Shown here: positions 43,234 through 51,088 of the stretch, piece by piece
How positions within the stretch are numbered: position 1 is the stretch's first letter
Layout of the letters: the number at the start of each line of letters is the position of its first letter
NCBI GenBank assembly: GCA_036377415.1
Contig: DASUYK010000135.1
Location: 1-61,125, forward strand
Origin: DASUPK01 sp036377415
Lineage (GTDB): Bacteria > Actinomycetota > Thermoleophilia > Solirubrobacterales > 70-9
Direction of reading: 5' to 3'
DNA length: 61,125 bases
Position numbers and translations under genes: made by a program
Notes under the pieces: generated by a model
Database searches by the model: none
What the model was told of the DNA's origin: nothing
The model's input: only the letters and a program-made list of their open reading frames with translations

Positions 43234-43458
43234 ATGGTGACCGTGCTCAGCGTCGTCGAGGTGATGATCTCGGTGATCCTCATCTTCCTCGTGCTGCTCC
43301 ACTCCGGCAAGGACGCCGGCCTCTCCGGTGCGTTCGGCATCGGCGGGGGCGGCAGCGCCTTCGGGGGCGGCTCGCTGGTGGAGCGGAACCTGACCAGGTG
43401 GACGATCTTCTTCTCGATCCTCTGGGCGCTGAACGCGATCGTCATCCTCAAGCTCTAG
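43234..43458 (+). CDS. secG: Preprotein translocase subunit SecG
   Basis: 74 residues with two membrane helices (VVEVMISVILIFLVLLHSG; WTIFFSILWALNAIVIL) and the conserved Gly-rich cytoplasmic loop GLSGAFGIGGGGSAFGG. Accessory SecYEG subunit. In many Gram-positives secG follows the glycolytic operon; here it is about 14 kb away beside the ccm genes. Confidence 0.95.
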   Translation: MVTVLSVVEVMISVILIFLVLLHSGKDAGLSGAFGIGGGGSAFGGGSLVERNLTRWTIFFSILWALNAIVILKL

Positions 43459-43463
43459 TCGGT

Positions 43464-44417
43464 TTGCGGCGAGCTGCCGCCACCCTCTATGTCCTGGCGC
43501 TCGTCGCGGCGCTGGTCCCCGGCTGCGCCGATGACGATGGCGGGACGCCCACCGGGGCGGGGCTGCCCGCGGCCGGTGGCGCGGGCCCGGTCGCCTATGC
43601 GCTCCCGAGCCTTCCGGCGAACCTCGACCCTCTCGAGGCGCTCGACCGCGCCGCCTTCACGGTCACCCGACAGGTGCACGAGCCCCTGGTCGCGCGACCG
43701 ACCGCTCCGTATGGAGGGGGGCGGTCCGAGCCCGGCCTCGCCCTTACCGTCACCCCGTCCCGCGACCGGAGGACCTGGAGGGTCGTCCTTCGACCGGATG
43801 TGCGCTTCCAGGACGGGACGCCCTTCAACGCCGCGGCGGTCCTGGCCAACGCCAGGCGGTGGAGCAGCGACCCTCGTGGACGCCGGCTCATTCCCACGCT
43901 GTTCGCGGTCGATGCGCCGCGTCCGGACGAGGTCCGGTTCATCCTCGGGCAGCCGATGCGGGACCTGGCGCGCCGCCTGTCCGACCCGCGGCTGGGAATC
44001 GTCTCGCCCCAGGCCCTCGATCCGCAGAGCGGGGAAGGCTCGCGATTTCGCTTCGATGCGGGCGGATCGGGGACCGGCGCCTTTCAGGCGGGCCCCGTCG
44101 GAGAGGATCGGATCGAGCTCTCGCGATACGCGGCGTGGTGGGGGACGCCGCTCGCTCTCGGCCCCGCGCTCGACGGTGTCGCCTTCGTGCTCGCGCCCGG
44201 CTCTCCGGAGCGCCTCACGCTGCTGCGGGACGGCTCGGTCCAGGTCGCGGACCCGCTCGACGCGGCCGAGCTTCGGGCGGCGGAGACCGACCCCCTGCTC
44301 GCGACGGTCGACGGCCCGGTCAGCGGAATCGGCCTGGAGCGGTCCGTCCGGGGGATCGACTCAGTCCGCGCCGTCCCGCTGCTCTCGGGCGTCTGGCTCA
44401 CCCGGCTCACCGGCTGA
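43464..44417 (+). CDS. Short family-5 substrate-binding lipoprotein
   Basis: 317 residues from TTG 43464, 5 bp after secG. Signal peptide with lipobox LVPGC, a Gly-rich linker, then a peptide/oligopeptide-binding (DppA-like) N-lobe: NLDPLEALDRAAFTVTRQVHEPLV and WRVVLRPDVRFQDGTPFNAAAV. Family members are usually 500 residues or more; this one stops early and lacks most of the second lobe's length. The final 57 bp overlap the convergent Abi-alpha-like gene. No transporter partners adjoin. Confidence 0.8.
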   Translation: MRRAAATLYVLALVAALVPGCADDDGGTPTGAGLPAAGGAGPVAYALPSLPANLDPLEALDRAAFTVTRQVHEPLVARPTAPYGGGRSEPGLALTVTPSRDRRTWRVVLRPDVRFQDGTPFNAAAVLANARRWSSDPRGRRLIPTLFAVDAPRPDEVRFILGQPMRDLARRLSDPRLGIVSPQALDPQSGEGSRFRFDAGGSGTGAFQAGPVGEDRIELSRYAAWWGTPLALGPALDGVAFVLAPGSPERLTLLRDGSVQVADPLDAAELRAAETDPLLATVDGPVSGIGLERSVRGIDSVRAVPLLSGVWLTRLTG

Positions 44418-45212
44418 GCTCCCGGTGACCGCATCGAATGCGGCCGTCTCGAGCGGGAGGCAGCGCTCGCAGAAGTCTCGCCCGAACGGAGTGAGATGGA
44501 TGCTGCGGCGGACGGTCCGGGTGTGACTCGCCGCCTTCATCGCCTCCAGCACGTCGGGCTGCGCCTCGAGCACCTGATACCGGAGCGGGTCGGGCAGCGG
44601 CTCGCGTGAGAACCAGATCAGTCCCAGCCGGAAGAGGTTGTTGAGATAGGCGGGGACGTCGTCCGGATGGCGGCAGCCCGACTCCGTCCCGATCATGTTG
44701 AGCCCAGCGGCGACGAGCGCCGAGGTCGACTTGAGCGGCATCAGGCCGGACCGCACGTCGACCGACGGCTGGGGCCCCTCGTTTGCGAGGAGCCGGAGGA
44801 TCCTCGCCTCGTCCGGAGCGAGCTGCTCGAGGATCCGCGTGTAGGCGGGGTGGGAGTCCTCGTCGAAGTTGACGTCGGCGGACCGCCGGAGGAGCTCGGC
44901 GCCGCGCTCCCGGAGGGTCCGGCGCGCCTCCTCGCGCTCCGCGTCTACCGACTCCGGTGTGACCAAGACGGTCTCGTCGGCGGCCCTCTCGCTGATCCCG
45001 AGCAGGCGGCGGGCCCTGGCGCGCACGTCCGCCTCGGCCGATCTGAACAGCTCGCCGGGCTCCTGGCCGCTTACCGCCGCGCGGATCACGCGCGAACCGG
45101 CCTGGGTGGATGCCCGGACCGTCCAGCGGGCGCTTCGCCAGGACGCGGCTGCGGCGATACGTGCCAGGCCGGGGACCGTTCGGAGCAGGTTGGGATCGCG
45201 TTCGTCTGCCAT
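44361..45212 (-). CDS. Abi-alpha (DUF4393)-like protein
   Basis: 283 residues from ATG 45212 (ATGA overlap with the DUF445 gene). A mixed-charge N-terminal half is followed by a winged-helix-like region: LAPDEARILRLLANEGPQPSVDV, then LNMIGTESGCRHPDDVPAYLNNLFRLGLIWFS and RRSIHLTPFGRDFCERC. This resembles the Abi-alpha family, named from an abortive-infection locus, but widespread actinobacterial copies have no shown phage role. The match is from memory of the pattern, so it is tentative. Confidence 0.6.
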   Translation of the reverse strand: MADERDPNLLRTVPGLARIAAAASWRSARWTVRASTQAGSRVIRAAVSGQEPGELFRSAEADVRARARRLLGISERAADETVLVTPESVDAEREEARRTLRERGAELLRRSADVNFDEDSHPAYTRILEQLAPDEARILRLLANEGPQPSVDVRSGLMPLKSTSALVAAGLNMIGTESGCRHPDDVPAYLNNLFRLGLIWFSREPLPDPLRYQVLEAQPDVLEAMKAASHTRTVRRSIHLTPFGRDFCERCLPLETAAFDAVTGSSAGEPGEPDAREQRDGAD

Positions 45213-46483
45213 CAGACCCCGAAGATCAGCAGGTGGATGCATCCGGCGGCGAACCCGAGCACCGCGCCGTGGAGGAGCAGGAGCCACTCGTCCTCGCGCA
45301 TCGCGGAGCGGAGGAGCTCGGAGAAGTCAGCGTGCGGCAGCTCGCGCATCCTGTCGGCGATCATGTCCCTGATCGCGGCGCTCTGTCGGCGGTTGAACTC
45401 GGGGTCGGTGAGCGGGGTCATCGTGTAGTCCACGGCCTCGGTGGCGACGGATTCACGGATCGTCTCGTACTGGCTCGACCCGAGCGCCGCCATGACCGCG
45501 AGGCGGGCCGGCCCGGCGGCCCGGTCGACGGCAGGTCTCATCGAGTCCTCGATCATCTGGCGGGTCCGATCCGCGCTCGGACCGCGAAGGAGCTCGTCGC
45601 CGATGTTCCCGAGGGTGACGATGTCCTCGGCGATGATCTCGCCATAGACCTCTGATACCTGGGGCTGGCGCCTGATGAACAGGCCGTGGAGCTTGAGCGG
45701 CCCGAGCCTCCGTGGCTCGACCGGCTCGAAGATCATCCAGAGCGCCACCCAGTTGGTGACGTATCCGATGATCACCCCGCCGATCGGCAGCACCCACCAG
45801 TGGGGGAACGCCTCGGTGATGAACACCAGCGGGATTCCCAGGGCGGCTCCGAAGAAGAATCCGAAGTTGACGATGAAGCGGAGCTCCCTGCGGCCAACCT
45901 CGAGGTAGATCCGGTTCGCCATCTCCGGGTTCTCCTCGATCCGCCGGATCACCATCAGCTTGATGTCGAGAAGCTGGTCGATGTGGTCGCCGATCTCGTC
46001 GGTGACCGTGCGGACGATGTCCGGGAGCTGCTGCTCGACCCGCGCGTGGACGGCGTTCCGGACGCGCCTCGGCAGTCCGCGCCAGGTGTCCGGATACTCC
46101 CGTTCCATGATCCGTTCTACGACCTGGCGGATGTCCTCGCGGGCGGTGTCGAGGATGTGCTCGGCGATCCTCTCCGGATCGAGCCGCCGGTAGAAGTCGG
46201 CGGGGCTGCCGAGCTTCGCGATCCCCTTGTCCACCGCGATCGACCCCATCTTTGCGGCGCGCGAGGGGATGATCCCCTGCCAGCCGACGCCGCCCTGCAT
46301 CACGCCGGGAATCTGCTGAATCCTGCGTGGGAGGATCGGAGCGAGCCGGGACAGGCCGGGCACCCTCCAGCCCGCGAACCGAATCGGATAGAAGAGCATC
46401 CAGACCCCGCTCCAGTTCGTCAGGTAGCCGATCGCCCCGGTGAACAGGGGGATCGTCAGCTCCTTGAGCAGCTCTCCGTCCAT
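45212..46483 (-). CDS. DUF445 family membrane protein
   Basis: 423 residues. The DUF445 layout is clear: an N-terminal helix with LFTGAIGYLTNWSGVWMLFYP, a second copy further on as GGVIIGYVTNWVALWMIFEP, helical repeats between, and a C-terminal anchor (LLLLHGAVLGFAAGCIHLLIF). Function unknown. The repeated GYLTNW/GYVTNW segments suggest an internal duplication. It is coupled to the Abi-alpha-like gene. Confidence 0.88.
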   Translation of the reverse strand: MDGELLKELTIPLFTGAIGYLTNWSGVWMLFYPIRFAGWRVPGLSRLAPILPRRIQQIPGVMQGGVGWQGIIPSRAAKMGSIAVDKGIAKLGSPADFYRRLDPERIAEHILDTAREDIRQVVERIMEREYPDTWRGLPRRVRNAVHARVEQQLPDIVRTVTDEIGDHIDQLLDIKLMVIRRIEENPEMANRIYLEVGRRELRFIVNFGFFFGAALGIPLVFITEAFPHWWVLPIGGVIIGYVTNWVALWMIFEPVEPRRLGPLKLHGLFIRRQPQVSEVYGEIIAEDIVTLGNIGDELLRGPSADRTRQMIEDSMRPAVDRAAGPARLAVMAALGSSQYETIRESVATEAVDYTMTPLTDPEFNRRQSAAIRDMIADRMRELPHADFSELLRSAMREDEWLLLLHGAVLGFAAGCIHLLIFGV

Positions 46484-46495
46484 GCCCCGACCGAG

Positions 46496-46501
46496 ACGCT
46501 A
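46496..46501 (-). promoter_or_regulatory. -10 element TAGCGT before the DUF445 gene
   Basis: Minus-strand TAGCGT ends 12 nt before ATG 46483, a short-leader arrangement. Confidence 0.4.
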
Positions 46502-46538
46502 GCCGAGCGGAGGAGGCGAGGGCCAGCACCCCACCAGA

Positions 46539-48044
46539 TCAGCGAGCGAGCGCTCCGATCACCTCGCGCCACCAGCTCTGCTCGGCATCGGAGCGGGATC
46601 CGGCGAGCCGTCTCCGGGCGGCCGCCTGAAGCGCGCTCGCGGAGCCGACTCCGAGGAGGGGACCGGTGAATGCGTATCGGCCGTCGGCGAGCGAGACCAG
46701 GGCGCCGGGCCGGTCGAGCCGGGAGAGCAGATGCCTCGTCACCTCGATCCCCAGTACATCCCGCGGAAAGCCCGGGTCGCCGTCGCCGTCAGCCCAGGGC
46801 CTGACGGTGAGGATCTGGGAGCTCGGGCTGGGGGGCCGGGGGAGAGGCGCCGCCCCCGGTGCCGGTTCCGGGTCGCTCGTCACGCCGAGGGCCTTCGCGA
46901 AGGGCTCGAAGGTCGCGCCCTGAAGCAGGGTCGAGAGAAGGACGGCGAAGAAGACGATGTTGAAGAAGTCGAGGCTCTCCGGAACCCCCTCGATCACCGG
47001 AAAGGTGGCGAGGACGACCGGGATCGCGCCGCGTAGCCCTGCCCAGGCCAGAACGGATTTCTCGCGAAACGTGAACCCGAACGGCAGCGTCGCCAGTAAG
47101 GTCGCCGCCGGTCGCGCGACGAGCATCAGAACGAGCGCCAGCAGCGTCCCCTCCAACGCGACGTCTCCGAGCTGCGATGGGAAGACGAGCAGGCCGAGGA
47201 CGACGAACATCGCCACCTGGCTGACCTGAGCGAGACCCTGGTGAAAGAGGGTCACCGCGCGCTTCGCGGGGATCGGGACGGTGCCGAGGAAGAGACCCGC
47301 GAGGTAGACGGCGAGAAAGCCGGAGCCGTGCAGGCTGCTGGCGGCGCCGAACGCGACCGCGGCCGCTCCGATCGTTCCGATCGCGTAGCCGGACTCGCCG
47401 CCGAGCGACGCACGGCGCAGCCCCTGAACCGCGATCCATCCGACAGCGATCCCTACCGCCAGACCGATCCCGAGCTCCTGGACGAACAGGAGCACCATGT
47501 CGCCGAGCCCGTAGTCGGGCAGCTCGATCCAGTCGATCAGGCCGACGACGAGGAGCACCGCAATCGGGTCGTTCACCCCGGCCTCTCCCTCGAGGGTGCG
47601 CGCGATTCGCGGGCGCAGCGAGGAGTCGCGGAGGAGGCCGAAGATCGCCGCTCCGTCGGTCGCCGAGACGATCGAGCCGACCAGCATCCCCTCGAGCACC
47701 GAAAACCCGAAGAGCCAGCTCGCCGCGAGCCCGGCGATCGCGGCGGTGAGCATGGTTCCCAAGATCGCGAGCGCGACCGAGGCGCCGAGCACTGGGCGAA
47801 CCTCGCTGAACCCAACGGCCAGGCCGCCCTCGAAGAGGATCAGGGCGAGTGCGATCACGCCGATCGTCCGGGCGAGCTCGTAGTCGGCGAAGTCGATCCA
47901 GCCCGTCCCGTCCGAGCCGATCGCCATCCCGAGACCGAGGAACAGGACCAGCCCGGGCACCCGCAGCCGCCCCGCGAGAACCGTCGCGAGCAGCCCAGCC
48001 ACCAGCAACGCGCCGGTGATCAGGATCAGGTTGGCGTCGCTCAC
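46539..48044 (-). CDS. K+/H+ antiporter (NhaP2/CvrA-like, CPA1)
   Basis: 501 residues from GTG 48044: about twelve membrane helices (1-385) then a cytoplasmic region of about 115 residues. Transport-site motifs: SIVSATDGAAIFGLLRD and LEGEAGVNDPIAVLLV with the ion-binding Asp, and LAWAGLRGAIPVVLA. This pattern is typical of the K+-efflux NhaP2 group. The C-terminal end resembles a small RCK-C-like regulatory region. It lies divergent from the F420 oxidoreductase, with overlapping 5' regions. Confidence 0.9.
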   Translation of the reverse strand: MSDANLILITGALLVAGLLATVLAGRLRVPGLVLFLGLGMAIGSDGTGWIDFADYELARTIGVIALALILFEGGLAVGFSEVRPVLGASVALAILGTMLTAAIAGLAASWLFGFSVLEGMLVGSIVSATDGAAIFGLLRDSSLRPRIARTLEGEAGVNDPIAVLLVVGLIDWIELPDYGLGDMVLLFVQELGIGLAVGIAVGWIAVQGLRRASLGGESGYAIGTIGAAAVAFGAASSLHGSGFLAVYLAGLFLGTVPIPAKRAVTLFHQGLAQVSQVAMFVVLGLLVFPSQLGDVALEGTLLALVLMLVARPAATLLATLPFGFTFREKSVLAWAGLRGAIPVVLATFPVIEGVPESLDFFNIVFFAVLLSTLLQGATFEPFAKALGVTSDPEPAPGAAPLPRPPSPSSQILTVRPWADGDGDPGFPRDVLGIEVTRHLLSRLDRPGALVSLADGRYAFTGPLLGVGSASALQAAARRRLAGSRSDAEQSWWREVIGALAR

Positions 48045-48094
48045 GCGGCAACCATTTCAGGCTGTGCGCACGCGCAGCCGCCATACTGCGCGCG

Positions 48095-48127
48095 ATGGCG
48101 AGGCCTCGACTGCCACGGACGGCGTGA
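48095..48127 (+). CDS. Possible leaderless 10-codon leader ORF before the F420 oxidoreductase
   Basis: ATG 48095 opens a frame encoding MARPRLPRTA and stops at 48125-48127, overlapping GTG 48124 of the next gene (GTGA). A -10-like CATACT lies 7 nt before the ATG, as at other leaderless starts in the window. The oxidoreductase GTG has no ribosome site, so re-initiation after this peptide would explain its translation. Its existence is inferred. Confidence 0.4.
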   Translation: MARPRLPRTA

Positions 48128-49056
48128 GGATAGGTGTGCACCTCCCCCTGATGGAGTTCCGGGGGGAGGGCCAGGCTGTCGAGCGGGTGATGGGAACGGT
48201 CGATGCCGCGCGCGAGTGCGGCCTCTCCGCAATCTCGGCGAACGACCACCTCGTCTTCTCCACGCCATGGCTCGACGGGCTCGCCGCCCTCGCTGCGGCG
48301 ACCCAGCGCTCCGGCGAGATGACGGTCGCGACCACCGTCTCCCTCGTCGTGGTTCGGGGCCCGGTCGCGCTGGCAAAGTCGCTGGCGGCGATCGACATCC
48401 TCTCCGGGGGGCGGCTAATCGCCGGGGTCGGCCCGGGTTCCAGCAATCGCGACTATGACGCGGTCGGGCTCACGTTCGACGAGCGCTGGAAGCGCTTCGA
48501 GGAATCCGTCGTGGTCCTGCGGGCTCTGCTGCGCGGACAGGACGTGCCGCCAACCGAGTACGTCGCCACCCCCGATTCGGAGTTGGCGCCGCGCCCGTCC
48601 CGGGAGGATGGGATCCCGCTGTGGATCGGGAGCTGGGGCTCCGACGCCGGCCTCAGCCGGGTTGCCCGCCTCGCCGACGGCTGGCTGGCCTCGGCGTACA
48701 ACACGACGCCCGACGGGTTCGCGCAGGCCAGGGTTTCCCTGACCGAGAAGCTGAGCGAGCGCGGCCGCGATCCCACAGGGTTCCCAAACGGGCTCGCGAC
48801 GATGTGGACCTGGGTGAGCGAGGACAAGGCGGATGCCGCCCAGATGCTCGACGAGGTCCTCGCGCCGCTGCTCCGGCGCGATCCCGACGAGCTTCGCGAC
48901 CGGCTCTGCATCGGATCGGCCGAGCACTGCGCCGCACTCCTTTCGGACTATGCCCGTGCGGGATGCGAGTGGGTGCAGCTCTGGCCTCTCGGCGACGAGC
49001 CACGGCAGATCGAGCTGATCGCCACCGAGGTGGTGCCCCGGATCGAACCGGCATGA
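48124..49056 (+). CDS. LLM-class F420-dependent (luciferase-like) oxidoreductase
   Basis: 310 residues from GTG 48124. TIM-barrel of the bacterial luciferase family: VRIGVHLPLMEF start, ANDHLVF, LVVVRGPVALAKSLAAIDILSGGRLIAGVGPGS-type segment near residues 80-112, and IPLWIGSWGSDAGLSRVARLADGWL. The pattern fits F420-using actinobacterial enzymes better than FMN ones. Substrate unknown. An open frame continues upstream to 48016 inside the antiporter gene without a credible start. Confidence 0.88.
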   Translation: MRIGVHLPLMEFRGEGQAVERVMGTVDAARECGLSAISANDHLVFSTPWLDGLAALAAATQRSGEMTVATTVSLVVVRGPVALAKSLAAIDILSGGRLIAGVGPGSSNRDYDAVGLTFDERWKRFEESVVVLRALLRGQDVPPTEYVATPDSELAPRPSREDGIPLWIGSWGSDAGLSRVARLADGWLASAYNTTPDGFAQARVSLTEKLSERGRDPTGFPNGLATMWTWVSEDKADAAQMLDEVLAPLLRRDPDELRDRLCIGSAEHCAALLSDYARAGCEWVQLWPLGDEPRQIELIATEVVPRIEPA

Positions 49057-49169
49057 GACAACCAGCTGGCAGCGGCGCCGGCTGCCGCAGTAAGGGATCG
49101 CAAAAGGCCCCGAGATACCGACCTGTCTTCGAGAAGACCCGCCCCGCGGGGGTGATTGTGGTCGCGCGC

Positions 49170-49175
49170 GATACT
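49170..49175 (+). promoter_or_regulatory. -10 element GATACT before the SnoaL-like gene
   Basis: GATACT lies 9 nt before ATG 49185 with no Shine-Dalgarno sequence. Confidence 0.45.
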
Positions 49176-49184
49176 GCGTAGGCG

Positions 49185-49583
49185 ATGTCGGAGCAGACCG
49201 TAGAAGGGTTCCGCAAGGCGATCGCGGGATACAACCGCGGCGACATCGGCCCAATGCTGGAGATCACCCACCCCGAGGCCGAGTGGTACCCGTTCTCTGC
49301 GGCGGTCGAAGGGGATGAGGCCTACCAGGGACGCGACGGCATCAGGAGGTGGTGGGCGAACGTGGATGCCATCTTCGATCAGGTCGACGCAAGTGTCGAT
49401 GACGTCCGAGACTTTGGAGACCAGCTGCTCGCTCTCGGGCACCTTCGGGCTCGATTCAGGAGCGGAGTCACCCTGGAGACCGAGATCGCGTGGCTGTTCA
49501 GATACCGCGATGGCCTCGCCGTTTGGGGCCACGCCTACCAGAGCCACGCCGAGGCCCTCGAAGCCGCCGGGCTGCGGGAATAG
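49185..49583 (+). CDS. SnoaL-like/NTF2-fold protein
   Basis: 132 residues with the cone-shaped NTF2-like pattern: an N-terminal helix ending YNRGDIGPMLEITHPEAEWYP, then YQGRDGIRRWW, strands to LEAEI-like TLETEIAWLFRYRDGLAVWGHAY and a short C-terminal helix. Such proteins are isomerases, hydrolases or binding proteins, and no catalytic set can be assigned. Single gene. Confidence 0.85.
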   Translation: MSEQTVEGFRKAIAGYNRGDIGPMLEITHPEAEWYPFSAAVEGDEAYQGRDGIRRWWANVDAIFDQVDASVDDVRDFGDQLLALGHLRARFRSGVTLETEIAWLFRYRDGLAVWGHAYQSHAEALEAAGLRE

Positions 49584-49711
49584 GCGACCGCTCGCCGGAC
49601 CTCGAAGGTGGCGATCGAGCGGCGGTCGCGGGTATCGCGCCGCCAACCAATTGCGACGTTCCGCCCGTGGGGTCGGATAGAGTCGCGACACCCACGATGA
49701 AGGAGGCAAGG

Positions 49712-49879
49712 ATGGCCACACCTGAGCGTCGCGGCGGCATCGGCGGTATCTCCCTCGGAGGCATCATCGTGATCATCGGGATCGTGGTGGCGCTGTTCTG
49801 GAGCGTCATAGTCGGGTTGATCCTCGTGCTGATCGGACTGATCGCCTTCGGAGGTTTCGCTCGGGGCAGGTGGTACTGA
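49712..49879 (+). CDS. 55-residue membrane peptide, unknown
   Basis: Start ATG 49712 is preceded by AAGGAGG with a 5-nt gap; ATG 49697 lies before that site and is less likely. After a short polar lead (MATPERRGGIGG) almost the whole protein is hydrophobic (SLGGIIVIIGIVVALFWS and VIVGLILVLIGLIAFGGF), giving one long or two short helices, and it ends GRWY. No family recognised. Confidence 0.6.
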   Translation: MATPERRGGIGGISLGGIIVIIGIVVALFWSVIVGLILVLIGLIAFGGFARGRWY

Positions 49880-49926
49880 GGCATTCCGTTCCCCCGAGAG
49901 GCGGAGCTCCGACATAGCCAATCACC

Positions 49927-49956
49927 ACGAAACCCCCGCGTGAGCAGGGGTTTCGT
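49927..49956 (-). terminator. Terminator after tRNA-Leu
   Basis: Perfect 10-bp stem, ACGAAACCCC with GGGGTTTCGT, and a 10-nt loop, beginning 2 nt after the tRNA 3' end on the minus strand. It is symmetrical, so it may also stop read-through from the 55-residue gene. Confidence 0.75.
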
Positions 49957-49958
49957 AG

Positions 49959-50044
49959 TGCGCCTGAGAGGAGTCGAACCTCCACGACCCGTGAGGGTCA
50001 CAAGGCCCTCAACCTTGCGCGTCTACCAGTTCCGCCACAGGCGC
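49959..50044 (-). tRNA. tRNA-Leu, anticodon GAG
   Basis: 86-nt class II tRNA on the minus strand: acceptor GCGCCTG with CAGGCGC, anticodon stem CAAGG with CCTTG around TTGAGGG, long variable arm GACCC/GGGTC with a TCAC loop, T-loop TTCGACT. Discriminator A as required for leucine. CCA is not encoded. Confidence 0.97.
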
Positions 50045-50055
50045 GAGGGCTGACG

Positions 50056-50061
50056 ATGATA
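50056..50061 (-). promoter_or_regulatory. -10 element TATCAT of tRNA-Leu
   Basis: Minus-strand TATCAT ends 11 nt before the mature 5' end. No clear -35. Confidence 0.55.
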
Positions 50062-50096
50062 GTCGGCCGATCAAGCCGTTCGGCCGTGAACCTTGC

Positions 50097-50125
50097 TTGA
50101 AACCGTCCGCGGGCCGCGCTACTCT
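50097..50125 (+). promoter_or_regulatory. lexA promoter
   Basis: TTGAAA at 50097-50102, a 17-nt spacer, TACTCT at 50120-50125. The -10 abuts the SOS box, so LexA binding would block initiation. Confidence 0.75.
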
Positions 50126-50126
50126 C

Positions 50127-50140
50127 CGAACATGTGTTCG
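50127..50140 (+). promoter_or_regulatory. LexA operator (SOS box)
   Basis: CGAACATGTGTTCG is a perfect 14-bp palindrome matching the Gram-positive consensus CGAAC-N4-GTTCG. It lies just downstream of the lexA -10 and 43 bp before the start codon, which indicates autorepression. No second copy was noticed in the window, and none lies before uvrC. Confidence 0.92.
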
Positions 50141-50182
50141 CCCATGAGCAACGCCGCCATAGCGGCTGACTGAGGAGGAACG

Positions 50183-50800
50183 ATGGACCTCGTCAAGGAT
50201 CTGACCAAGCGTCAGCGCGAGATCTTCGACTACATCAGCCGCTACCTGAGCCGGCACGGGTATCCGCCGACCGTTCGGGAGATCGGGAAGGCCGTCGGCC
50301 TTCACTCCTCATCGACAGTGCACGCGCACCTCTCGAAGCTGGAGAGTCTCGGCGTGGTGAAGCGCGACCCGTCAAAGCCGCGTGCGCTCGAGGTGATGGT
50401 GGAGCGCGCGAAGCGGGCGGTTCGGCCCTCCGGGCTGCCCCTCGTCGGCCATGTCGCCGCGGGTGAGCCGATTCTGGCGGAGGAGAACATCGAGGACTAT
50501 CTCGACGTTCCGGATGTCGTCGGTGGCGAGGACGGCGACTACATTCTCCGCGTCCGCGGCGAGAGCATGAAGGACGCGGGCATCCTGGAGGGAGACTTCG
50601 TCGTGGTCCGTCCGGCCGAGCGGGCCCGCGACGGTGAGATCGTCGTCGCCCTGGTCGGGGACGAGGCGACCGTGAAGCGGTTCTTCCGCGAGAAGGACCA
50701 CGTTCGCCTCCAGCCCGACAACAGGAGCATGAAGGCGATTCGCACCGATGACGTGCGCCTGCTCGGACGCGTCGTCGGAGTCTTCAGGAGGGTCTCGTGA
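50183..50800 (+). CDS. lexA: SOS repressor LexA
   Basis: 205 residues from ATG 50183, preceded by GAGGAGGAACG. N-terminal winged helix (TKRQREIFDYISRYLSRHG; TVREIGKAVGLHSSSTVHAHL), self-cleavage site A93-G94 (VAAGEP), and catalytic S128 (RGESMKDAGI) with K165 (EATVKRFF). RecA-stimulated autocleavage derepresses the SOS regulon. The stop overlaps the zinc-ribbon gene (GTGA), so that gene should be induced with lexA. Confidence 0.97.
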   Translation: MDLVKDLTKRQREIFDYISRYLSRHGYPPTVREIGKAVGLHSSSTVHAHLSKLESLGVVKRDPSKPRALEVMVERAKRAVRPSGLPLVGHVAAGEPILAEENIEDYLDVPDVVGGEDGDYILRVRGESMKDAGILEGDFVVVRPAERARDGEIVVALVGDEATVKRFFREKDHVRLQPDNRSMKAIRTDDVRLLGRVVGVFRRVS

Positions 50801-51021
50801 CCGCGCTCGCGGCCGAGGCCGCCCCGACGACCTTCACGGTTCGGGGGCCCGAGGAGCCCGGCGCGACTGGCCGCCTGTTCGAGCCGTCCGAGGTGACGCT
50901 CGAGGACTCGATCCTCGGCGTGTGGGAGGCCTTGGCGACTGATCGCCGCGCCGAATGTCCCGTGTGTCACGGAGAGCTGCTGGCCTCAGGGTGCGAGACC
51001 TGCGGCTCGCAGCTCTCCTAG
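50797..51021 (+). CDS. Small zinc-ribbon protein coupled to lexA, unknown
   Basis: 74 residues from GTG 50797, overlapping lexA by 4 bp. After about 50 residues of no recognised fold, the C-terminus holds a compact four-cysteine zinc ribbon, C54-PVC57 and C66-ETC69. No catalytic motif. Translational coupling with lexA suggests a DNA-damage role or a simple co-expression accident. Confidence 0.75.
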   Translation: MTALAAEAAPTTFTVRGPEEPGATGRLFEPSEVTLEDSILGVWEALATDRRAECPVCHGELLASGCETCGSQLS

Positions 51022-51050
51022 CCGGGCACGTGGCCGCAAACTGGGCGAAG

Positions 51051-51066
51051 CGGTTCCGCGGAACCG
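51051..51066. repeat. 16-bp perfect palindrome before rnpB
   Basis: CGGTTCCGCGGAACCG is self-complementary. It lies 30 bp after the zinc-ribbon stop and 23 bp before RNase P RNA. It could be a weak terminator of the lexA operon (6-bp stem, CGCG loop) or a protein-binding site. Confidence 0.5.
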
Positions 51067-51088
51067 TTGACCGGGGCTACCATGGTGG

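Noticed and set aside
44361..45212. Phage-defence island suggested by the Abi-alpha-like gene
   Set aside because: Its neighbours are housekeeping membrane genes, there are no mobility or restriction genes, and the protein is coupled to a DUF445 gene; the name alone is not evidence of defence.
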